From: Bacteroidales bacterium
GTDB taxonomy: Bacteria; Bacteroidota; Bacteroidia; Bacteroidales; Lentimicrobiaceae
DNA length: 64,000 nt
Assembly (NCBI GenBank): GCA_016705005.1
Contig: JADIZB010000038.1
Coordinates: forward strand, 124,001 to 188,000
Direction of reading: 5' to 3'
Below the pieces are notes generated by a model. That model saw only the letters and a program-made list of their open reading frames with translations. It was not told the origin of the DNA and searched no databases. Each line of letters begins with the position of its first letter. Position 1 is the first letter of the stretch. The translations under genes were made by a program, and so were the position numbers. Positions 36,871 through 45,249 of this stretch are shown here, in pieces.

Positions 36871-39800
36871 ATGAGAAAATTAATTACAAATGTGTTTAAG
36901 GCTTTGTCACTAATCGCCTTAGTGTTTGGTTTCAGTACATTGAAAGCACAGACAACCGCACCATCTGCGGAAACTGACTTCTTACTGACCATTCAGAATG
37001 TGGTACAAACCGCTCCGAATGTTTTCGAGTTTGAGATTTACCTGCTCGATGCTGATCCAAGCCAGGATATGCAACTGGCAACCGTTCAGGAAGGGATAAA
37101 TTTTAATCTCGGCATCCTGAACAGCGGAGCCATAACTGCTACGATGACCACCATTGTTCCCGGTTTCTCCGATTTACCGGCTGCAATGCAACCCATCAGT
37201 GTCAGTACGATAACCAATACTACCGTCGGTCTTATCAGGGTAGCCGGAAGGGCTGCGCCTGGAGCAGGAAACGGATACATTGTTTCCAAAGTTGCACCCG
37301 GTACCCGCATAACAAAACTCAGATTCACCAATGCTGTGCCATTTACGGCCAGTTCTACCCCTGATATGGTATTCACCTCAAGTGCAGCAATCAATCCATC
37401 CTATGCTACCAGGGTTGCTATTTATATCGGAACAGTAAACACACAACTCGTGGTTACCCCGAATGTCAATGCCAATGTTCTTGAAAATCCTGTCCTTAAC
37501 CCTCCGGTGCCTTTAGCTTTCAATGTTACTGGTACAGGTTCATACTGCCAGGGTGGATTGGGTACTCCCGTTGGTCTCAGCGGATCTCAGACAGGTGTTA
37601 CCTATACACTCTATAAAGATGCAGTTGCCCAGGTTCCTACTGTTGATGGAACAGGTGCAGCAATTACTTTCGGAAACCAGACCGTTGGAACATATACTGT
37701 TGAAGGCACCAATGGCGCAGGCACAACCCCGATGACCGGAAGTGCAGTAATTACTGAAGATACCCCGGTTGCTGTCAGTGTAACAGCTTCACCCGACCAG
37801 AACAATGTCTGCCAGGGAACCAGTGTTACGTTTACCGCAATGCCAACCAACGGAGGAACGCCTTCGTACCAGTGGTATCTGAATTCAGCAGCTGTCGGAA
37901 CAAATCAGGCTACCTATACCTACACCCCTGCAAACAACGATGAGGTATATGTTATCATGACCTCCAGTCTGGGATGTACCACAGGAAACCCTGCAACTTC
38001 GGCATCAACCACAATGACTGTTATTCCTTCGGTACCTGTCAGTGTGGCGATTGCTCCTGACCAGAACAATGTCTGTGCCGGCACCAGTGTAACTTTCACT
38101 GCTACTCCGACCAACGGTGGTTCACCATCCTATCAGTGGTACCTCAATGGTTCAACCACCGGTGCTGATCAGGACACCTATACTTTTACACCAGCCAACG
38201 GAGATCAGGTATATGTTATCATGACTTCAAGCCTTGGCGGCTGTCTGACCGGCAATCCTGCAACATCAGCTACCACCACAATGATCGTAAATTACAATCC
38301 GGTCAGTGTTACCATTGCACCGGATGCCAATCCGGTTTGCTCCGGCTCTGATGTAACTTTTACAGCTACCCCGGTTAACGGTGGTACAGCATCTTATGCA
38401 TGGTATCTGAATGGCAGCCCGGCAGGTCTTGACCAGGCAACATATACCTTCACACCAACCAATGGTGATCAGGTTTATGTTATCCTGACTTCTGATCTGA
38501 CCTGTACTGGTTCAACAAACCCTGCCACTTCCCTTACAACCACAGTTACCGTTAATGCTCCGGTTGCAGTAAGTGTTACCGCTTCTCCTGACCTGAACAA
38601 TGTTTGTGCAGGTACCAGTGTAACTTTCACTGCCACACCAACCAACGGCGGAACTGCATCCTATCAGTGGTATCTCAATGGCGCTATGACAGGCACCAAT
38701 TCACCAACCTACACTTTTGCACCAGCAAACAATGATGAGGTTTATGTAGTTATGACATCCAGCCTTACCTGTGTTACAGGAAATCCTGCAACTTCAGGCA
38801 CCACAACCATGGTTGTCAACCCATTGATTCCGGTCAGTGTTACTGCAGTTGTTGATCTGAACAATGTATGCCAGGGTACCAGTGTTACTTTCACTGCAAC
38901 CCCGGTAAACGGAGGAACAACCCCGTCATATCAGTGGTATCGCAACGGCACTCCCGCTGGAACCAATTCAGATACCTATACTTTCGTTCCAAATAACAAC
39001 GACCAGGTATATGTAATCATGACTTCCAACCTCGGTGGTTGCATCGCAGGCAGTCCGGCCACTTCAAATACAACCACCATGGCAGTTTATCCGCCGCTGG
39101 TTGCCAGTGTTACTGCTGCACCTGACCAGAACAACATTTGTGCAGGTACTTCGGTAACCTTCACCGCCACTCCTGCAAATGGAGGAACAACACCGTCATA
39201 CCAGTGGTATCTCAATGCTGCTCCTGCAGGAACAAACTCAGCTACCTATACTTTTGTGCCAAACAATGGTGATCAGGTTTATGTTGTGATGACTTCAAGT
39301 ATTTCAGTCTGTATCTCAGGAACCCCGGCTACTTCAAACACAACCACCATGGTTGTGAATCCATTGTTACCTGTCAGCGTTACTGCTGCTCCGGATCAGA
39401 ACAATGTCTGCCAGGGTACCAGTGTTACATTTACAGCTACTCCGGTTAATGGTGGAACACCATCATACCAGTGGTACAGAAACGGTTCACCGGCAGGTGC
39501 CAACCAGGCAACCTATACCCTTGTTCCTAACAATGGTGATCAGGTATATGTTACCATGACCTCAAGTTTAACCTGTATTTCAGGCAGCCCTGCAACATCG
39601 GCAACTACCACACTGGTAGTAAATCCATTGTTACCCGTAAGTGTTACCATTGCTCCTGATCAGAATAACATTTGTCAGGGCACCAGCGTAACCCTCACCG
39701 CCACTCCGGTTAACGGAGGAGGTACCCCGGCCTATCAGTGGTATCTGAACGGAAATGCTGCAGGAACCAATTCAGCAACCTATACCTATGTTCCCAGCAA

Positions 39801-40926
39801 TGGCGATCAGGTTCATGTTGTTTTAACTTCGAGCCTGACAACCTGCGTTACCGGCAGCCCGGCAACGTCAAATTCAGTCACGATGGTAACCTATCCGGGC
39901 GCTGCAGCAACAGTAACCATTGTAGCCGGCTCAAACGATGTTTGTGAAGGCACAGAAGTCGTATTTACCTCATTCACCAATGTCGGCGGAAATCTGACCT
40001 ATCAGTGGAAAGTCAACGGCGTTAATGCAGGTACCAACAGCTTCCAGTTCTCATATGTTCCTGAAGACGGTGATGAAGTTCTTGTTGTTATGACCACAGA
40101 CCTTCTCTGTATCTCAAACAACCCTGCTACATCAAACACGATCGAAATGATTGTTAATCCGGTTGTTGAAGTCGAAGCCACCATCGAAACCGAAGACAAC
40201 GGCGTTTGTTTCGGCGAAATGATGTATTTCACAGCTAACACAGCCAACGGCGGTTCAGATCCTGATTATCAGTGGACAGTTAACGGTGTCAACGCCGGCG
40301 ACAACAGCGATGAGTTCTCCTATGTTCCTGAGAACAGCGACGAAGTTCGTCTGATATTCACATCAAGCCTGTTCTGCGCTATCAATAATCCTGCTGCTTC
40401 AAATATTATAGAAGCTATGGTTTATGATCTTCCGGTTGTAACCTGGGCATTCCAGGATACCGTTTGTGTGAATCTCGGCCCTGTTGAACTTCTCGGTGGT
40501 ACACCCGAAGGTGGTGTCTATTCAGGTCCCGGCGTAACCGACAACGTATTTGATCCTGAATCAGTGGGAACTGGTGAATACACCCTTACCTATACCTACA
40601 CAACTGAAGATGGTTGTATCGGTGAAGCAGAGCAAATGGTTATTGTTGACTTGTGCGACAATGTTTCATCCATTACACCTAACTCTTCATCGGTGGTAAT
40701 CTACCCGAATCCTGCCAACGACAGGTTATTTGTAAGGATCAACAATCCTGCTGTTCCCAATACCATCCGCCTTTACAACACAACCGGTATTCTGATGTTC
40801 GAAGCCAATGAAATGGCCAAAGTAAGTCAGAACGGAATCAGTGTTGGCCAGTTCAGCCCGGGTACCTATACCCTGCAGCTGATCTTCAGCAATGGTATCG
40901 TTAACAAGGTTTTCATTGTTAAATAA
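36871..40926 (+). CDS. T9SS-sorted repeat protein with N-terminal cohesin-like module and ten Ig-like repeats
   Basis: 1351 residues. Signal peptide 1-27 (ends TLKAQ). A cohesin-like module (30-212) is homologous to those at 866-1042, 1236-1412 and 1209-1385 of the first three proteins. Then an Ig-like domain (213-300); ten tandem repeats of about 90 residues (301-1190; pattern PVSVTxxPDxNNVCxGTSVTFTATP...YQWYLNG...YVxMTSSL..C), each with two Cys probably forming a disulfide; a further Ig-like domain (1190-1265); and a T9SS type A sorting domain (1274-1351, VVIYPNPANDRLFV to the final KVFIVK). It is the only member of the cluster that lacks the dockerin-like terminal module and the only one with a classical sorting domain. 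Known: such tails are cleaved and the protein is attached to the cell surface. Inferred: it could be a surface anchor presenting one cohesin-like module on a long stalk. Confidence 0.88.
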   Translation: MRKLITNVFKALSLIALVFGFSTLKAQTTAPSAETDFLLTIQNVVQTAPNVFEFEIYLLDADPSQDMQLATVQEGINFNLGILNSGAITATMTTIVPGFSDLPAAMQPISVSTITNTTVGLIRVAGRAAPGAGNGYIVSKVAPGTRITKLRFTNAVPFTASSTPDMVFTSSAAINPSYATRVAIYIGTVNTQLVVTPNVNANVLENPVLNPPVPLAFNVTGTGSYCQGGLGTPVGLSGSQTGVTYTLYKDAVAQVPTVDGTGAAITFGNQTVGTYTVEGTNGAGTTPMTGSAVITEDTPVAVSVTASPDQNNVCQGTSVTFTAMPTNGGTPSYQWYLNSAAVGTNQATYTYTPANNDEVYVIMTSSLGCTTGNPATSASTTMTVIPSVPVSVAIAPDQNNVCAGTSVTFTATPTNGGSPSYQWYLNGSTTGADQDTYTFTPANGDQVYVIMTSSLGGCLTGNPATSATTTMIVNYNPVSVTIAPDANPVCSGSDVTFTATPVNGGTASYAWYLNGSPAGLDQATYTFTPTNGDQVYVILTSDLTCTGSTNPATSLTTTVTVNAPVAVSVTASPDLNNVCAGTSVTFTATPTNGGTASYQWYLNGAMTGTNSPTYTFAPANNDEVYVVMTSSLTCVTGNPATSGTTTMVVNPLIPVSVTAVVDLNNVCQGTSVTFTATPVNGGTTPSYQWYRNGTPAGTNSDTYTFVPNNNDQVYVIMTSNLGGCIAGSPATSNTTTMAVYPPLVASVTAAPDQNNICAGTSVTFTATPANGGTTPSYQWYLNAAPAGTNSATYTFVPNNGDQVYVVMTSSISVCISGTPATSNTTTMVVNPLLPVSVTAAPDQNNVCQGTSVTFTATPVNGGTPSYQWYRNGSPAGANQATYTLVPNNGDQVYVTMTSSLTCISGSPATSATTTLVVNPLLPVSVTIAPDQNNICQGTSVTLTATPVNGGGTPAYQWYLNGNAAGTNSATYTYVPSNGDQVHVVLTSSLTTCVTGSPATSNSVTMVTYPGAAATVTIVAGSNDVCEGTEVVFTSFTNVGGNLTYQWKVNGVNAGTNSFQFSYVPEDGDEVLVVMTTDLLCISNNPATSNTIEMIVNPVVEVEATIETEDNGVCFGEMMYFTANTANGGSDPDYQWTVNGVNAGDNSDEFSYVPENSDEVRLIFTSSLFCAINNPAASNIIEAMVYDLPVVTWAFQDTVCVNLGPVELLGGTPEGGVYSGPGVTDNVFDPESVGTGEYTLTYTYTTEDGCIGEAEQMVIVDLCDNVSSITPNSSSVVIYPNPANDRLFVRINNPAVPNTIRLYNTTGILMFEANEMAKVSQNGISVGQFSPGTYTLQLIFSNGIVNKVFIVK
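37771..40425 (+). repeat. Tandem DNA repeat, ten units of about 265-280 bp, coding for Ig-like domains
   Basis: Ten copies in register within the T9SS protein. Units share stretches such as ACCAGTGT(T/A)AC(G/T)TT and TATCAGTGGTA. Units 1-8 are closely related; units 9-10 have diverged (VAGSNDVCEGTE, IETEDNGVCFGE). Such arrays change copy number by recombination and may be collapsed in an assembly. They are not CRISPR repeats: the unit is long and fully coding. Confidence 0.85.
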
Positions 40927-40941
40927 CATTTAAACCCGTTC

Positions 40942-40977
40942 AAAAAAAACCGGCAAAGAAATTTGCCGGTTTTTTTT
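40942..40977 (+). terminator. Strong rho-independent terminator
   Basis: A perfect 16-bp stem (40942-40957 and 40962-40977, core CCGGCAAA/TTTGCCGG) with a 4-nt loop and eight T, 15 nt after the stop. It closes the cluster of giant secreted proteins. Confidence 0.95.
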
Positions 40978-41526
40978 GTGCCGGAACTTTCATCCCGGGT
41001 TAAATCAAAGAGTACTCCTGTTTTGTGCGGCGCATAAGTGCCAAGATTGCAACTATCTGATTAACTGTGTAAATGAATTTGGGGCTTTGGGTGCTGCAGC
41101 TATTTTTGTGGCATGTTCATCAGGTGATATAAAATTCAAAGCGGGACAGAGAGAATCCAAATTATAATCTGAAAGGAGTCTTTTATGGAGATTGTTTACC
41201 GTTCAATTTAATGTTTTGCGTCCTGTCATTAAAGGGTTACCCTTTCTATTTCACATGATTTTCTTTTGTAAATCAGAGATGTAAAGTTGCCACGCAATCA
41301 AGCAAATTTTCTCTGCGGCGCTCTCGTAATAACTCTGCGAACTCCGCGGTAAATTCTTTAACCGCAAAGAACCTGAGAAGGCGCAAAGACCGCAAAGTGA
41401 ACATTGAATTCTTTATGGGTAAACCTGGCTTCGGGTCAGAGCCGGCTTCAAAAGAAAAATAAATTGGGTGCTGCAATGCACAGAACAGGTAGAGTACTGA
41501 AGTTCATCCGGTTCACCCGGGAGGAT
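40978..41526. other. Intergenic region without a convincing gene
   Basis: An ORF at 40976-41167 begins inside the terminator and resembles nothing known to me. One at 41273-41476 on the minus strand is the translated face of the dispersed repeat listed next. No promoter or hairpin stands out apart from these. Confidence 0.5.
41306..41400 (-). repeat. Dispersed intergenic repeat of the CTTTGCGGT...CGCAGAG type
   Basis: On the minus strand the segment reads CTTTGCGGTCTTTGCGCC, then CTTTGCGGTTAAAGAATTT, CCGCGGAGTTCGCAGAG and GCGCCGCAGAG. From memory, this pattern of short CTTTGCG and CGCAGAG words occurs as scattered intergenic repeats in many environmental bacterial genomes and is often predicted as tiny arginine/leucine/glutamate-rich proteins (here LRSLRLLRFFAVKEFTAEFA). 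It has no coding signature. Mobility and origin are unknown to me. Confidence 0.6.
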
Positions 41527-43083
41527 TTATTGCTGATGGTTATTAAATACAAGCCTGTTCTCCCCTTCCTTTATCTGATATATCTCCTGCTTTGACCCGG
41601 AAACTATCTCAAGATTGAAAGGAACATTACTGTCAACTGCGATCTCAATTGGTTTTGTCAGGTCACTTCTTTTTTCAGCAATGGCTGTTACTATTACTTT
41701 GCCGAATCTCAGGTTACGGATTCCATGCCGGTCGATCCGCTGAATATTCCATTGCAGTCTGTTCTCCGGTGCGTCAGGTCTGAAGCCAAGGATGTTCTCG
41801 ATAAGCAACTGAACCGGTCCGCAACCCGACCATCCGACAAATCCCGGCCTCGACGGAATACCCCGCATACAAGATTCAGGAGCATAATTTTCCCAGAGCG
41901 TACCCGTTTTCCTGAAAACATAACTCATCACCTCCAGGTACCTCAAAACAGCCTCTGAATTGAATTCAGCAGAACCTGCAACTTCAGGGTATCTGTCAAT
42001 GCCTTTAAAAACCATAACATTGGTTGGGGCCCATACACTACCCAGCCAGTAATCACCGTCTGCTTTATACATCTTATGGTCAGCAGCAAGAGAAGGGAAT
42101 GGCGTTGGTCGCCAGAAAGTCCGGGGATCCTTCAGGTTGCGGATCATCGCCGATGCCATCTTTTCATCGGCAATTCCGGCCAGCATTGGCCAGAAACACG
42201 CGATGGTCTTACATCTTATCTGTTTCCCCTCATCATCAACATCATAATAAAGTCCATCTTCATCATTCCACATATATCGGTTTATCTTTTCTCCGGTTGC
42301 CCGGGCCCTTGCTGCATACTGTTCAGCTTTTCCCCTTTCGCCAAGCTTGTTACAGATCATCGCCAGGTGATCATACATCATCACCATCTGCGATGACATA
42401 TCTGTCCAACCGGAACCAGATCGGGGTGTATTATCCATCCCGGACCCAAGACCAGTCTGCCAGTAAAGTCCATGAACCGTACCCTCTTTTTTTCTATATT
42501 GCTCCAGCCAGCCTGCATATTTCTCCAGCGGAGCCAGAATGGTTGAAAATCTGGAATCATCACCTGAAATGAGGTAGTATTGCCATTCAATCCAGCTGAA
42601 CAACGGCGGGTTCACAGTATGCTCCCTTCCACCGAAAACAAAGTCACTGCCATCTGTTTCACTGATTTCACGGCAGATATATCCATTCTCATACTGCATT
42701 CTGTAAAAGTTATCCAGCGATCCGATGGAAGGAAACAGATGAAACCCATACCTGGAAAACATCAGCATGAAAAAAGTATCCCACTGAAAAATCTGTGGTG
42801 CAAAGGCTTCATCAATATAATCCGACACAAAAGGTGAACCGGGCCCTGGATTCCTGAAATGATCAAAAGCGATCTGCCAGGTTATGTTGTAGAGCTCTAT
42901 CAACCGGGGATCGTCTGTAAGTACCGGCTCGGGAAGCAAATGGAGTGATTTTTCATATTCAGGCAAAATGACACCTGAATAAACCGTTTTCGGGAAATAC
43001 AAACCCCGCCTGCCCGAATCATCGTATTGTGCATTGCATACATGAAAAAACAATATCAATGCTGCTGACTGAAGTAATTTCAT
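41527..43083 (-). CDS. Secreted GH63/trehalase-like (alpha/alpha)6-barrel glycosidase
   Basis: 518 residues from ATG 43083; the frame is open upstream to 43155 but only the inner start gives a signal peptide (MKLLQSAALILFFHVCNAQ). Family features: IFQWDTFFM near residue 102; SGMDNTPRSGSGW with Asp217, the position of the general acid in GH63/GH37 enzymes; KADGDYWLGSVWAPTN; and TLWENYAPES with Glu398, the position of the general base; then GWSGCGPVQLL. GH63 members hydrolyse alpha-linked glucose, mannosylglycerate or related substrates. The substrate here is unknown. It is transcribed away from the NrtR/AraR-like regulator, which may control it. The protein is probably periplasmic. It ends 549 bp from the terminator of the secreted-protein cluster and is not obviously part of that cluster. 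Confidence 0.85.
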   Translation of the reverse strand: MKLLQSAALILFFHVCNAQYDDSGRRGLYFPKTVYSGVILPEYEKSLHLLPEPVLTDDPRLIELYNITWQIAFDHFRNPGPGSPFVSDYIDEAFAPQIFQWDTFFMLMFSRYGFHLFPSIGSLDNFYRMQYENGYICREISETDGSDFVFGGREHTVNPPLFSWIEWQYYLISGDDSRFSTILAPLEKYAGWLEQYRKKEGTVHGLYWQTGLGSGMDNTPRSGSGWTDMSSQMVMMYDHLAMICNKLGERGKAEQYAARARATGEKINRYMWNDEDGLYYDVDDEGKQIRCKTIACFWPMLAGIADEKMASAMIRNLKDPRTFWRPTPFPSLAADHKMYKADGDYWLGSVWAPTNVMVFKGIDRYPEVAGSAEFNSEAVLRYLEVMSYVFRKTGTLWENYAPESCMRGIPSRPGFVGWSGCGPVQLLIENILGFRPDAPENRLQWNIQRIDRHGIRNLRFGKVIVTAIAEKRSDLTKPIEIAVDSNVPFNLEIVSGSKQEIYQIKEGENRLVFNNHQQ

Positions 43084-43263
43084 AACACCTGCTTTTATAA
43101 TATATAAGTTACCGGTGCTGCATGTTTTATTACCAACCTGCAGCACTCCTGTCATTTACAGAAAAGAACTCCATAAAGAGGTAACCACCTTTTTAAGCTT
43201 AAAAATGAAATGAAAAACCTGTAAAGGATCCATTTAAGTGTACTTTAAACACTAACATTCATA

Positions 43264-43271
43264 CAAATATA
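43264..43271 (-). promoter_or_regulatory. Minus-strand TATATTTG promoter element for the GH63 gene
   Basis: Plus-strand CAAATATA reads TATATTTG on the minus strand, an exact TAnnTTTG match. It lies 181 nt before the ATG at 43083. The nearest upstream TTG is 25 nt away, slightly longer than usual. Confidence 0.4.
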
Positions 43272-43496
43272 TTTTATAAACTGATGCCATCGGATTCAAC
43301 CGGCATCTTTTCGTCTGATTCTACACAATTATGATCTAAAATACTGATTTTATGTCATTTATACAAGGTTAAAAAGATTTTGAATCAAGGATAGTCTGTA
43401 AAAATCTTTCACTTTTCGCCTCATTATTCTTCTGCATTTAAAATTCACCGGGTCATCATTTTTACACTAACCCATATAATTTATCCTCTTTTTACT

Positions 43497-43504
43497 TATA
43501 TTTG
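43497..43504 (+). promoter_or_regulatory. TATATTTG promoter element for the regulator gene
   Basis: Exact TAnnTTTG match, 64 nt before the ATG at 43569. No TTG is found at the ideal distance. Confidence 0.5.
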
Positions 43505-43568
43505 CGCTTTTCCGGGAACAACATCCCGAAGTTTTCCTCATAAACAGATTTTATCTCAATCCACCTGC

Positions 43569-44315
43569 ATGAAAGACAATAACCACAATGCGCTGAACTT
43601 TCATGTATCGGTTGACTGTGTTATTTTTGGTTTTGATTTTGGAAAGCTTAATTTGCTTTTGCTTGAACGGAATTTTACCTATGGAGGCATAGAATATAAC
43701 GATCTGAAACTGCCCGGTGATCTGGTTCGGAAGGATGAAGATCTTGATACTGCTGCTTCCAGGGTGCTGAAAGAATTGACAGGGCTTGAAAACATTTACC
43801 TTAAGCAATTTGCTGCCATTGGTACGCCCAACAGGCTAAACCGGATTGACAGAGATATGGAATGGCTGAGGTCGATCGGCCATCCGGAAGAAGTAGTGGT
43901 AACTGTTGCCTATTATTCATTGATTAACATCGATCAGGATAAAATTGATAAATTCGGATTGCAGGCCAATACCCGCTGGCATCCGGTAGCAGATATCACC
44001 GAACTTGCTTTCGATCATATGGAGATACTCTCGGATGCTCTGACTACCCTGAGAACCGAGTTGCGATCTAACCCGATCGGATTTGAACTATTGCCGGCAA
44101 AATTTACGCTAAGCCAGCTGCAGAAATTGTACGAGGTTATACTGGGAACCAACCTTGATAAAAGAAATTTCAGAAAAAAGGTTTCAAATATGCCCTACGT
44201 TGTTCCCATCAACGAAAAAGAAAAAGGGGTATCGCACAAACCTGCGCGCTATTTTATCTTCAGTAAGAAGGTCTACGAAAAAACAAGGAAAAACTCTTTC
44301 GACTTTTCTGTCTGA
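43569..44315 (+). CDS. Nudix-fold transcriptional regulator of the NrtR/AraR type
   Basis: 248 residues. The N-terminal Nudix-like domain (about 10-145) has a degenerate Nudix box at 50-73 (GDLVRKDEDLDTAASRVLKE): compared with Gx5Ex7REUxEExGU, the first Glu is Asp and one of the paired catalytic Glu is Leu (ELTGL), so hydrolase activity is doubtful. The C-terminal part (about 155-235, FTLSQLQKLYEVILG and LDKRNFRKKVSNM) matches the winged-helix segment of NrtR-type regulators. In Bacteroides, the arabinose regulator AraR belongs to this class and binds sugar in the Nudix-like domain. Here the effector is unknown. Divergence from a secreted glycosidase suggests a sugar signal; this is inference. 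Confidence 0.82.
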   Translation: MKDNNHNALNFHVSVDCVIFGFDFGKLNLLLLERNFTYGGIEYNDLKLPGDLVRKDEDLDTAASRVLKELTGLENIYLKQFAAIGTPNRLNRIDRDMEWLRSIGHPEEVVVTVAYYSLINIDQDKIDKFGLQANTRWHPVADITELAFDHMEILSDALTTLRTELRSNPIGFELLPAKFTLSQLQKLYEVILGTNLDKRNFRKKVSNMPYVVPINEKEKGVSHKPARYFIFSKKVYEKTRKNSFDFSV

Positions 44316-44393
44316 AGTTTAACCCTTCCACAATTTTTAAAGATACAGCATCGTTCCGTTTAGTGAAAGCATCCGGAAATCCAAGGCAACAAT

Positions 44394-44963
44394 ATGCACA
44401 ATCTTGAACCATTTTACGCATGGCGGCATCTTTACAACGCTTCCGAAGATGAGAAGTCGCCCTTTTATGAAAGGGAATACAGCGAGACCGAATGCACTTA
44501 TTCAGTATATAATTATTATATCCATCCCCAATGGGATGAAATGGGCTCTGCAACATTGTATGTTAAGATTCTGTTTGCTGATTACCACCAGCATTATTGC
44601 ATCATTGAACTTCTGGGGGAATGGAATGACCTGTTGTACAATGACATCATGTTTCTGAAAAGAAATGTGGTTGAAGCAATGCTCAATAAAGGGATCAACC
44701 GTTTTATCCTGATTGGTGAAAATGTTCTGAATTTTCATGCCGACGATGACTCCTATTACCAGGAATGGTTTGATGATCTTGAAGATGGCTGGATTGCCTT
44801 CATCAACTTCAGGGAACATGTACTTGCTGAAATCCAGCGGGGAAGGCTCGATTATTATCTGGCAATCGGGGGTAAATTAAACGAGATCAGCTGGAGGACA
44901 CTCAACCCGGCCCAATTATTCAGTGTGGTTGATAGCCTGATGAATAAACGTCTCAATGCCTGA
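44394..44963 (+). CDS. Conserved hypothetical protein
   Basis: 189 residues, no signal peptide or membrane segment, rich in aromatic and acidic residues (YNYYIHPQWDEMGSATLYVKI, DDDSYYQEWFDDLEDGW). I recognise it only as the kind of conserved Bacteroidota protein without a known function. It ends 3 nt before the acylphosphatase start, so the two are co-transcribed. No catalytic pattern is visible. Confidence 0.7.
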   Translation: MHNLEPFYAWRHLYNASEDEKSPFYEREYSETECTYSVYNYYIHPQWDEMGSATLYVKILFADYHQHYCIIELLGEWNDLLYNDIMFLKRNVVEAMLNKGINRFILIGENVLNFHADDDSYYQEWFDDLEDGWIAFINFREHVLAEIQRGRLDYYLAIGGKLNEISWRTLNPAQLFSVVDSLMNKRLNA

Positions 44964-44966
44964 TCC

Positions 44967-45239
44967 ATGGGAAAGTCAAATGAAATTATCCGTGTTTTCG
45001 GAAGGGTTCAGGGTGTCGGTTTCAGGTATTCGGCTCACCAGGCAGCAACCGGACTGGGTTTGTACGGATTTGTCCGGAACGAACCCGACGGGTCGGTAAC
45101 AATTGAAGCTGAAGGCCCAAAAGAGCAGATAAACATGCTGATTGAATGGTGCAGAAAAGGGCCTGCCCGTGCAGAAGTGCATGAAATAAAGCATTATCCG
45201 GGTCAGCTCATGAATTATACGTCTTTCCGGATCCGGTAG
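44967..45239 (+). CDS. acyP: Acylphosphatase
   Basis: 90 residues, the usual length. The signature GRVQGVGFRYSAH (about 12-24) holds the phosphate-binding loop and catalytic Arg, and GFVRNEPDGSVTIEAEGP holds the catalytic Asn. It hydrolyses carboxyl-phosphate bonds of small acyl phosphates in the cytoplasm. It starts 3 nt after the hypothetical gene upstream and converges with mnmD. Confidence 0.93.
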   Translation: MGKSNEIIRVFGRVQGVGFRYSAHQAATGLGLYGFVRNEPDGSVTIEAEGPKEQINMLIEWCRKGPARAEVHEIKHYPGQLMNYTSFRIR

Positions 45240-45249
45240 CATCTTTTAT

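Larger units (their letters stand above)
43084..43568. promoter_or_regulatory. Divergent control region between GH63 gene and Nudix-type regulator, with two candidate operators
   Basis: 485 bp without a gene. A minus-strand TAnnTTTG element (43264-43271) and a plus-strand one (43497-43504) face outward. Two small inverted repeats lie near the minus promoter: AGTGT-N7-ACACT (43237-43253), about where transcription would start, and GATGCC-N13-GGCATC (43283-43307), about where the -33 element would be. Both are candidate operator sites only; the arms are short (5 and 6 bp). Confidence 0.35.

Noticed and set aside
37771..40425. Regularly spaced repeats that might suggest a CRISPR array
   Set aside because: The unit is about 270 bp, fully coding in one frame and encodes homologous Ig-like domains; there are no short direct repeats with unique spacers and no cas genes.
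40976..41167. 63-codon plus-strand ORF after the cluster
   Set aside because: It begins in the T-run of a strong terminator and has no promoter, signal or recognisable similarity.
41273..41476. 67-codon minus-strand ORF
   Set aside because: Its centre is the translated dispersed repeat with an LRSLRLLRFF/TAEFAE-type composition, a known kind of false gene.
42024..42572. 182-codon plus-strand ORF inside the GH63 gene
   Set aside because: It is antisense to a well-supported enzyme with conserved catalytic motifs and has no coding character of its own.
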